DNA from: UBA7396 sp964404065
GTDB taxonomy: Bacteria > Patescibacteriota > Gracilibacteria > BD1-5 > UBA6164
NCBI GenBank assembly: GCA_964404065.1
Contig: CAYOIP010000065.1
Location: 1 to 5,190, forward strand
Direction: 5' to 3'
DNA: 5,190 nucleotides
A model generated the notes under the pieces. That model had not been told where the DNA came from. It saw only the letters and a program-made list of their open reading frames with translations, and ran no database searches. The position numbers and the translations under genes are program-made. Of this stretch, positions 1 through 5,190 are shown piece after piece (position 1 is the first letter of the stretch; each line of letters starts with the position of its first letter).

Positions 1-2
1 CT

Positions 3-89
3 GATGCTAGAAAGATTTTGATTTGAGATTTTAGAGATAAAACTTCTATGATTTATAAGATACTTGAATGACAAAGTGTGATTTATTAA
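3..89 (+). CDS. C-terminal end of an unidentified protein (5' truncated)
   Basis: This frame is open from the left edge to a TAA at 87-89 and gives about 28 residues, including the stretches ARKILIGDF and YKILEGQSVIY. Two TGA codons (24-26 and 69-71) read as glycine, in keeping with the rest of the window. The stop codon overlaps the first bases of a strong terminator palindrome, which supports this being the true end of a gene. The visible tail is too short for me to name a family, so no function is claimed. The rest of the gene lies upstream of the window. Confidence 0.6.
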
Positions 90-127
90 AAAAATACTCT
101 CCAAAAATTTTTGGAGAGTATTTTTTT
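88..127. terminator. Bidirectional intrinsic terminator (perfect 40-bp palindrome)
   Basis: Positions 88-127 form a perfect inverted repeat centred between 107 and 108. The arm is seven A, then TACTCTCC, then five A, and the other arm mirrors it exactly. The GC-containing core CTCC/GGAG is flanked by A and T runs, so either strand ends in a U tract after the hairpin. It lies between converging genes. The + strand stop codon (87-89) overlaps its left edge and the - strand stop codon (126-128) overlaps its right edge, so one element serves both genes. Confidence 0.85.
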
Positions 128-692
128 AAGCTACTCTTCTAATAATTTCTTTAAAATCACTTAAAAAATGTTCAATAGGAAAAGGATATAAAGCTCAATT
201 TCTGATATTTGAAATTTCTAACTCTAAAAGTTTTATTGAATTATCAAGTTCATATACTTTAAAAGAATCTTGACTTGCCAATTCTGAATCATTATAAATT
301 TTTCCGTGTTTTGCATGAAATTCTTGTTGTGATTTTTTTAAATCTTCATTTAAATTTTCTAATTTTTCTATTAATGGTTTTAATCTTGGTTCAATTGATA
401 ATCAATATATCCTATTTAATTCCATTTTTAGATTAGATACCCAAGTTTGTTCTTGTTGTGTTAATTCTACTTGTTGTGAAAAAATCTTTTTCATTCATTG
501 TATTAATTCATCAAATTGATTAGTATCTAATTTTTCTAAAGATAATCAACAATATTTATCAAAAAATCATGGAATAAGTCTTTCAAATTGAAGTTTTTCA
601 TAAATAACACTTGGTATATCTGTATTTCAAAAATTATATGTAGAATAGTATCATTCCTGAGTACTATTATATTTTAGATTACTACTACTCAT
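126..692 (-). CDS. Hypothetical protein, 188 aa, partly coiled-coil
   Basis: I do not recognise this family. Read with UGA as glycine, the frame runs from ATG at 692-690 to TAA at 128-126 with no other stop. Seven of its eight glycines are TGA, a strong sign of real coding in this genome. The start is chosen because it is the ATG just downstream of a well-placed promoter (725-753). The N-terminus (MSSSNLKYNSS) is polar, and I see no signal peptide or membrane segment. Residues 60-130 or so are rich in Q, E, K and L (for example FSQQVELTQQE and IEKLNEDLKKSQQEF), which suggests helical coiled-coil packing. The C-terminus ends in the basic patch KEIIRRV. It is likely a cytoplasmic, mostly helical protein. 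It is transcribed in the same direction as mnmA, 62 bp downstream, but probably from its own promoter. Confidence 0.8.
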
Positions 693-724
693 TTTTAAAA
701 AATTATTAATATAAATACTTGTTT

Positions 725-753
725 ATATTATCATATTTTTTTAAAAATATCAA
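725..753 (-). promoter_or_regulatory. Sigma70-type promoter for the 188-aa hypothetical gene
   Basis: On the - strand, TTGATA (753-748) is followed after exactly 17 bases by TAATAT (730-725), close to the TTGACA/TATAAT consensus with ideal spacing. Transcription would start near 718, giving a leader of about 25 bases before the ATG at 692. The -35 box begins 2 bp after the mnmA stop codon, so the promoter fills the space between the two genes. In a very AT-rich region chance matches occur, but the spacing and position fit well. Confidence 0.55.
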
Positions 754-754
754 C

Positions 755-1894
755 TTATTCTATCACTCCACTCATCACCAAAAAATCATTCTCATCATAA
801 ACAGCACAAATTTGCCCTGATGCTATTGCTCTTTGGGGTTTTTCAAACCTTACTTCGTATTTTCCATTTCATAAATCAAAAACTTCGCAAGCTTGGTCTT
901 CTTGTCTATAGCGAATTTTTGCTTTACATTTTATAGGAAATTCACATTTATTTCACAAGAAATTAACATTTTTGATAATAAGTTTATCATCATAAAGCGC
1001 TAAGTCTTTATCTGTTCAAACAACTAGAACATTATTTTCTATATCCTTTTTTATAACAAAGACTGGTTCAGGAAGTCACCCGATATCAAGTCATTTTCTC
1101 TGACCAATAGTATAATAAAATACTCACTTATGTTCTCATAAAACTTTTCCTGAAGTATCAATTATTTTCCCGGGTTTATGCTCAATTTTTTTCTCTAAGA
1201 ACTTTGATAAATCAACTTTTCAAACAAAACAAATTCATTGACTATCTTTACGAGTTGCATTTGGAAGTCAGGCTTCTAGAGCTATTTTTCTAACTTCCGA
1301 CTTTTCTAGATGTCCAATAGGAAACATAGATTTTGAAAGTTGAAATTGAGAAAGTCATGCTAAAAAATATGATTGGTCTTTATTTGGATCAATTCATTTT
1401 TTGAGATGATAAAATTTGTTACCCTCACCCCTAGCCCCTCTCCTTTGAAGGAGAGGGGAATTTAAACTTTCTTGCTCCTTCTCCTCCAAAGGAGAAGGTT
1501 GGGATGAGGTTACTATTTGAGCATAGTGTCCTGTAGCAACTGCATCAAATCCATGAGATAAAGCTTCATCTAAAAATACTTTGAATTTTATTTCAGAGTT
1601 ACACATGATGTCAGGATTTGGAGTAATTCATTTTTTGTATCACTCATACATATAGTTAAGTACTTTTTGCTCATACTCTTCCCTATAGTCAAAAGTAAAA
1701 AAAGGTATATCTAAATAAGCTGCAACTTCTTTTGCAACTTCTATATCTTCAAGTGTTGGACAATATTCACTTTCTGGAGCAAGATAATTTATCATAAATC
1801 AAGCAGTTACATCATAACCTGCTTTTTTTAGTAAATAAGCCGAAACTGCACTATCAACTCCTCCAGATAATCAAACTAATATTTTTTTTGTCAT
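755..1894 (-). CDS. mnmA: tRNA-specific 2-thiouridylase MnmA, carrying an in-frame palindromic insert
   Basis: MnmA uses ATP and a persulfide sulfur to make 2-thiouridine at wobble U34 of tRNA-Lys, tRNA-Glu and tRNA-Gln, in the cytoplasm. The 379-aa frame runs from ATG at 1894 to TAA at 757-755. Family signatures appear in order: the PP-loop GLSGGVDSAV (residues 8-17), TPNPDIMCN with the catalytic Cys98, ATGHYA (120-125), KDQSYFLAGL (172-181), KDSQGICFVG with the second catalytic Cys222, YYTIGQRKGL, and a C-terminal beta-barrel ending near KPQRAIASGQ. Sixteen glycines are TGA, including Gly8 beside the P-loop and Gly220 beside Cys222. Residues 128-159 are not typical of the family. They come from a GC-rich palindromic repeat between ATGHYAQI and the KFYHLKKGIDPNKDQ block, a place where family members have only a short variable turn. 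Without it the protein would be about 347 aa. All catalytic residues remain, so it is probably functional. Confidence 0.95.
1418..1513. repeat. Palindromic repeat element (MITE/REP-like) inside mnmA
   Basis: This GC-rich block stands out from the AT-rich surroundings. It holds two hairpins: an 11-bp perfect stem CCCCTCTCCTT/AAGGAGAGGGG (1435-1445 with 1448-1458) and a 9-bp stem CCTTCTCCT/AGGAGAAGG (1477-1485 with 1490-1498). The outer ends are themselves inverted: TACCCTCACCCC at 1420-1431 matches the complement of the right end (TAACCTCATCCC) at 10 of 12 positions. The direct repeat GTTAC flanks it (1418-1422 and 1509-1513), as a target duplication would. The CCCTCACCCC...CCCTCTCC style resembles short palindromic repeats I know to be scattered between genes of many bacteria; that likeness is from memory, not from a search. 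It carries no transposase, so it would be non-autonomous. It is read in frame without stops as mnmA residues 128-159, and its three glycines all use GGN, none TGA. Confidence 0.85.
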
Positions 1895-1919
1895 AAGTAA
1901 TTTTATAAATATTTTTTGT

Positions 1920-1925
1920 AGTATA
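1920..1925 (-). promoter_or_regulatory. Candidate -10 box for mnmA
   Basis: TATACT on the - strand lies about 26 bases upstream of the mnmA ATG, a suitable distance for a short leader. The region 17 bases further upstream (about 1943-1948) reads CTTCCC, which is not a recognisable -35 box, so the assignment rests on the -10 box and position only. No Shine-Dalgarno sequence is visible between here and the start codon. Confidence 0.3.
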
Positions 1926-1952
1926 TGGAAAAAGTGAGTTTTGGGAAGGAAA

Positions 1953-1980
1953 TTTGAATAAAATTAATTTTTAATATAAT
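1953..1980 (+). promoter_or_regulatory. Candidate promoter for the alarmone synthetase operon
   Basis: A perfect TATAAT lies at 1975-1980. Upstream, TTTGAA (1953-1958, spacer 16) or TTGAAT (1954-1959, spacer 15) could be a weak -35. Transcription would start near 1987, about 23 bases before the GTG at 2010. A second AT-rich -10-like hexamer, TATAAA, lies at 1984-1989. The region is divergent with mnmA, so promoters for both directions must lie in these 115 bp. Base composition makes chance matches easy. Confidence 0.4.
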
Positions 1981-2009
1981 AAATATAAATATTTATTAAT
2001 TATAAAAAA

Positions 2010-3068
2010 GTGAAGGAAAAAATTCTAAAACAATTTATTGATAATGAAGAACTCTATAAAAAATTTACTGAAGCATGTAGTAATATAATAAATGAGTTAA
2101 TTATAACTTTACCAACTCACCAAATCACAAAAAGAATAAAAACTAAAGAAAGCTTATCAAGAAAAATAGATGCAAAAAACTGAAAATATAATGATATTTC
2201 TGATATTACAGATATATGCTGAATTCGTATTATTACTTACTTTGATAGTGATGTTGAAAAAATATCCAAAGTAATTGAAAAAGAGTTTAAAATTGATTGA
2301 GAAAATTCTATTGATAAACGTATATCAAAGTCAAACCAATTTTGATATAAGTCTCTTCACTATGTTGTTTCTTTAAATAATGAAAGAGTAACTTTACCTG
2401 AATATTCAAAATATCATTGATTAAAAATTGAAATTCAAATAAGATCAGTATTACAACATGCTTGGGCAGAGATAGAACATGATTTATGATATAAATGAGA
2501 ATTTGAAATCCCTGAAAATTTTAAAAGAAATTTTAGCAGACTTTCAGCCTTACTTGAAATTACTGATATTGAATTTGATAGATTAAAGAAAGAATTAAGA
2601 GAGTATGAAGAAAAAATAGACTCTAATATAATAAAAATGCCTTCTAATATATCAATTGATAAGATATCATTATGATCTTATATTAATTCCAACTTAATTT
2701 TTAAGGAATTAATGAAAATAATAACAGATATTACAAATTGTACATTTTATGAAGTTGATATAGCCGAAATTGATATAAAAAGATGTATATTTCTTGGACT
2801 TAATACAATATGAGAAATAAATGAAATACTAGAAAAAGATAAAACAAAATATATTAAATTTACAATATCATTTATATCATGAAAATTAAATTCTTTTAAA
2901 TGAGAAACAGAGCTTCCATCTACACTACCATTACTTTATTTACAACATTATATTGCATCAAGTAAAAATAATATTGGTTTTTTAAAAAACTATTTTACAG
3001 AATGAGCACTTTGATGATGAGCAGATGAAGAATATTTTTTAAGTATTTTTAATAAAATTAATAATTAA
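2010..3068 (+). CDS. RelA/SpoT-domain alarmone synthetase (small SAS type with C-terminal extension)
   Basis: This family transfers pyrophosphate from ATP to the 3' position of GDP/GTP, making (p)ppGpp; some toxic relatives make (p)ppApp or modify tRNA. The frame gives 352 aa. Synthetase motifs are clear: RIKTKESLSRKI (42-53, substrate-binding Arg/Lys), DITDICGIRIIT (65-76, Asp68 as the metal-binding Asp), FGYKSLHYVV (111-120), and KIEIQIRSVLQHAWAEIEHDLGYK (139-162, Glu141 as the catalytic Glu). There is no N-terminal HD hydrolase domain, and no TGS or ACT domain is recognisable, so it is not a long Rel. Residues from about 170 form a helical, charged linker (LKKELREYEEK), followed by a C-terminal region I cannot name that ends FLSIFNKINN. 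GTG at 2010 is chosen because an in-frame stop lies at 1986-1988 and no ATG precedes the conserved part. There is no Shine-Dalgarno. Fifteen TGA glycines include three in a row near the C-terminus. It heads the operon; the peptidase gene starts 7 bp after its stop. Whether it acts in the stringent response or as a toxin is unresolved. Confidence 0.88.
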
Positions 3069-3075
3069 CCTCAAA

Positions 3076-4149
3076 ATGCCTCACCTAATCTACACAAACT
3101 CTGATCAGAATAACTATACAAATATAAACTTTTTGTATTTGCTTGGATTTCAGCCAAGTTTATGATACATGATTATTGAAAAAACGCGTATAATTATTTT
3201 TTTGGACTCTAGATATATCTGAAATACTTCTTTAGTAAATCTAGAAAATATAAAAGAAAAAACTTGAGTTTCAGAAGTTATCTTTGAAGAAATCAAGCCA
3301 AAAGAGTTTTTTAAATCATTGAGTAAGTTCCTTAAAAAATCAGCAAAAATAACTATTGATAAAAGCTCAAGTGTTGAGTTTTATACAAAACTAAAAAATA
3401 GCTTTAAAAATGTGAAAGCAGGCAAAAATATTTTTGAAGAAAAAAGAATTCAAAAACAAAAAAGTGAAATAGAAAACATAAAAAAAGCTATACAAATAAT
3501 TGATAGTGTTTTTGAAAGTATTTTAGCTTTAGAAAAGTCTTGAAAAATCATCTGAATGAAAGAAAAAGACTTGAGAAACTTTATTATTTCTGAAATCACA
3601 AAAAATGGTTGAGAAAAAGAAAGTTTTAGCAGTATTGTTGCATTTTGAAAAAACTCTAGTATTCCCCATCATATCACTTGAGAAGATATTATCTGAAATT
3701 GACCACTATTAATTGATATTTGAGCTAAATATAATCATTATTGTAGTGATTTTACAAGAACGATTTGGGTTGGAAAAAAAGATGAAAGTTATAAAGAGTT
3801 TAAAAAGATTTATGAAATAGTTCTCAGATCTTACAAAAAAGCTTTAGAAAATATAAAAGTCTGAAAAACTTGAAAAGAAATTGATGAAATTGCTAGAAAT
3901 CACATAAAAGAAAATTGATACTGAGAATATTTTACACATTCTCTTTGACACTGAGTTTGACTAGAAATTCATGAAAGTCCATATTTAAATAAAAAATCAA
4001 AAGATATATTGAAAGAAAATATGGTTTTTACAAATGAGCCTGGAATATATTTACCAAACAAGTTTTGAGTAAGAATTGAGAATATTTTGCATTTAGAAGA
4101 AAACTGAGTAAAAGTTTATAGTAAAATTGGTTTAGAAATTAATAAATAA
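3076..4149 (+). CDS. M24-family metallopeptidase (Xaa-Pro aminopeptidase/dipeptidase type)
   Basis: M24B enzymes remove the N-terminal residue before proline, or split Xaa-Pro dipeptides, in the cytoplasm using two divalent metal ions. The 357-aa protein has a creatinase-like N-terminal half (about 1-130, with FLYLLGF and FLDSRYIG) and a pita-bread catalytic half. All five metal ligands are visible: Asp214 in LLIDIGAKY, Asp225 in SDFTRT, His292 in THSLGHGVGLEIHE, Glu321 in TNEPGIYL, and Glu335 in VRIENI. His288 and His299 are also kept. The length fits the short PepQ/YpdF-like members (about 350-365 aa) rather than the longer PepP. Twenty TGA codons read as glycine, three of them within the metal motif (3946, 3952, 3958). 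ATG at 3076 lies 7 bp after the synthetase stop, and the transporter ATG lies 2 bp after this gene's stop, so all three are probably co-transcribed. No signal peptide is seen. Exact substrate (aminopeptidase or dipeptidase) cannot be told from sequence alone. Confidence 0.92.
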
Positions 4150-4151
4150 AT

Positions 4152-4826
4152 ATGACTCAAAAAAACTACAAACTAATAAACTTAATCTCTGTTTATTTTG
4201 TTACAATACTTTTAATATCAAATATAGTTTCAACAAAAATAGTTGATTTTTGATGGTTCACTTTTGATGGATGAACGCTACTTTTCCCTTTAAGTTATAT
4301 CATCTGAGATATTTTAACAGAAGTATATGGGTATAAAGAGTCGAGAAAAATCATCTGGATGTGATTTGGTGCAATGCTACTTATGTGACTAACAATTATT
4401 ATAGTTTGAGCACTTCCAGCAGCAAGTGACTGGACCTTCCAAAAAGATTATGAAAATATTTTATGATTTACTCCAAGAATTATTTTGGCTAGTTTGATAG
4501 CTTATTTTGCTTGAGAATTTAGTAATTCTTATATTTTGGCAAAGTTAAAAATCTGGATGAAATGAAAACATCTTTGGGTAAGAACTATTTCTTCAACTAT
4601 AGTTTGAGAATTTTTTGATACAACTATCTTTGTGTTAATTGCTTTTTATTGAGTATTTTGAAATGATTTATTTTTATCAATAATTATATCAAACTATATT
4701 TTCAAAGTTTGAGTTGAAATACTCTTTACTCCAATTACTTACTTAGTTGTAAATAAATTAAAAAAAGTTGAAGCAGAAGATTATTATGATTACAAAACTG
4801 ATTTTAATCCTTTAAAGATAGACTAA
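4152..4826 (+). CDS. yhhQ: Queuosine precursor transporter, YhhQ/Vut_1 family
   Basis: This family of inner-membrane proteins takes up queuosine precursors (preQ0 or preQ1), which are salvaged to make Q at wobble position 34 of tRNAs with GUN anticodons. The 224-aa length is typical. About six hydrophobic segments can be drawn, near residues 9-31, 42-59, 67-88, 108-128, 146-169 and 173-200. Family landmarks are LLFPLSYIIGDILTEVYGYK (43-62), FTPRIILASLIAYFAGEF (106-123), and RTISSTIVGEFFDTTIF (144-160), with the charged pairs Asp53/Glu57 and Glu153/Asp156 in the membrane region. The C-terminal tail is polar (EAEDYYDYK). TGA encodes glycine beside TGG-encoded Trp35, a clean contrast showing that TGA is not Trp. 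It is the last gene of the operon and is followed by a hairpin terminator. The precise substrate is inferred from the family; some members may carry related bases. Confidence 0.9.
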
Positions 4827-4833
4827 TGAACTT

Positions 4834-4864
4834 AAAAAATTCTGGAAAATTCCAGAATTTTTTT
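4834..4864. terminator. Intrinsic terminator after the transporter gene
   Basis: Inverted repeat of 30 bases centred between 4848 and 4849: six A followed by TTCTGGAA pairs with TTCCAGAA followed by T residues ending at 4864. The GC core is small (CTGG/CCAG) but the U tract is good on the + strand, and the hairpin lies 7 bp after the stop codon at 4824-4826. The A run on the left gives the - strand a U tract too, so it probably also ends aspS, whose stop is at 4871-4869. Confidence 0.8.
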
Positions 4865-4868
4865 ATTA

Positions 4869-5190
4869 TTACACTTCTTCCCTTTCTATAACTTTTATAT
4901 GTAATTCTTGCAATTGTTCTTCTTCAATAACACTTGGAGCATTCATCATAAGATCTTGAGCTTTTCAAGCTTTTGGGAAAGCAAATACTTCTCTTACATT
5001 TGGTTCATCAGTTAAAATCATCATAAATCTATCCATTCAGATAGCAAAACCTCAATGTGGAGGAACTCAGTATTGGAAAGCTTCATACATCGCACCAAAT
5101 TTATTTATAACTTCCTGCCTACTTCTTCAAACAGTTTCAAACGCTTTTACTAAAACTTCAACATCATAGTTACGAATAGAACCTGAAAGT
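4869..5190 (-). CDS. aspS: Aspartyl-tRNA synthetase, C-terminal part (N-terminus beyond window)
   Basis: AspRS, a class II synthetase, attaches aspartate to tRNA-Asp in the cytoplasm. The visible 106 residues end at TAA 4871-4869, followed on the same strand by two more in-frame TAA codons. They contain LSGSIRNYD, QYGVPPHGGFAIGMDRFMM (class II motif 3 with its ATP-binding Arg), REVFAFPKAGKAQDLMMNAPS and the tail EEQLQELHIKV, an order and wording characteristic of bacterial AspRS rather than LysRS or AsnRS. Small departures are DRF for the usual DRL and KAGKAQD for the usual KTQSAQD or KNQSGQD. Five glycines are TGA, including the first Gly of PPHGG and the Gly of FAIG. The catalytic motifs 1 and 2 and the anticodon-binding domain lie outside the window. 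It converges on the transporter gene and shares its terminator. Confidence 0.9.

Noticed and set aside
733..750. AT hairpin ATATTTTT/AAAAATAT after mnmA as a terminator
   Set aside because: The stem is 8 A/T pairs with no GC core and a 2-base loop, so it would be weak. It overlaps the promoter spacer of the next gene, which explains the A and T tracts better.
1418..1513. CRISPR repeat, intein or group II intron in mnmA
   Set aside because: There is only one unit pair with inverted, not direct, symmetry. The insert has no splicing-domain motifs, is only 96 bp, and is fully translatable.
1394..1606. A separate 70-aa gene on the - strand covering the palindromic element
   Set aside because: It is the part of the mnmA frame between two TGA-glycine codons, starting at the internal Met97 just before catalytic Cys98.
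1895..2009. Riboswitch (such as preQ1) or small RNA in the divergent intergenic region
   Set aside because: The predicted leaders are only about 23-26 bases and AT-only, too short and without the C-rich loop or conserved core of a preQ1 aptamer.
3319..3543. A separate 74-aa gene on the + strand starting at a TTG
   Set aside because: It is in frame with the M24 peptidase, lying between TGA-glycine codons in its N-terminal half.
126..5190. Widespread pseudogenes or frameshifts, because standard-code reading gives only short fragments
   Set aside because: All breaks are TGA at glycine positions. With UGA as Gly each gene is full length with intact motifs, and no frameshift is needed.
126..5190. 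UGA read as tryptophan (code 4) or as selenocysteine
   Set aside because: TGA falls in conserved glycine columns (SLGHGVG, GYKSLH, PPHGG) while TGG encodes the Trp residues such as in QHAWAEIEHD. The number and spread of sites exclude selenocysteine.

Overview
The window comes from an AT-rich bacterium that reads UGA as glycine (genetic code 25). This points to the Absconditabacteria (SR1) / Gracilibacteria branch of the Patescibacteria (CPR). Under the standard code almost every gene here is broken by in-frame TGA. Read as glycine, the TGAs fall on invariant glycines: the P-loop neighbourhood of MnmA, the GYxSLH motif of an alarmone synthetase, the THSLGHGVG metal site of an M24 peptidase, and the PPHGGFAIG motif 3 region of AspRS. 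TGG stays tryptophan, for example in the adjacent TGA-TGG pair at Gly34-Trp35 of the transporter. I could not tell SR1 from Gracilibacteria by eye.

Layout. (1) Positions 3-89 (+) hold the C-terminal tail of an unidentified protein. A perfect 40-bp palindrome (88-127) follows and serves as a terminator for both strands. (2) 126-692 (-) encodes an unrecognised 188-aa protein with its own good sigma70-type promoter at 725-753. (3) 755-1894 (-) is mnmA, the tRNA 2-thiouridylase. A GC-rich palindromic element of about 96 bp (1418-1513) sits inside it and is translated in frame as 32 extra residues. (4) 1895-2009 is a divergent promoter region. (5) A tight three-gene + strand operon follows: a small RelA/SpoT-type alarmone synthetase with a C-terminal extension (2010-3068), an M24 Xaa-Pro-type aminopeptidase (3076-4149), and a YhhQ/Vut_1 queuosine-precursor transporter (4152-4826). 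It is closed by a hairpin terminator at 4834-4864. (6) 4869 to the window end (-) is the C-terminal part of aspS.

No stretch over 300 bases lacks a gene once the code is set. Spacing is very tight (2-62 bp within strands), and no gene has a convincing Shine-Dalgarno sequence.

Functional links. MnmA modifies U34 of the tRNA anticodon, YhhQ-type proteins import precursors for queuosine at G34, and AspRS charges a queuosine-type tRNA, so wobble-base biology clusters here. The alarmone synthetase heads the operon containing the peptidase and transporter. Whether it is a stress regulator or a toxin-like synthetase cannot be settled from this window. The most unusual item is the palindromic repeat domesticated inside the coding sequence of the otherwise intact mnmA.
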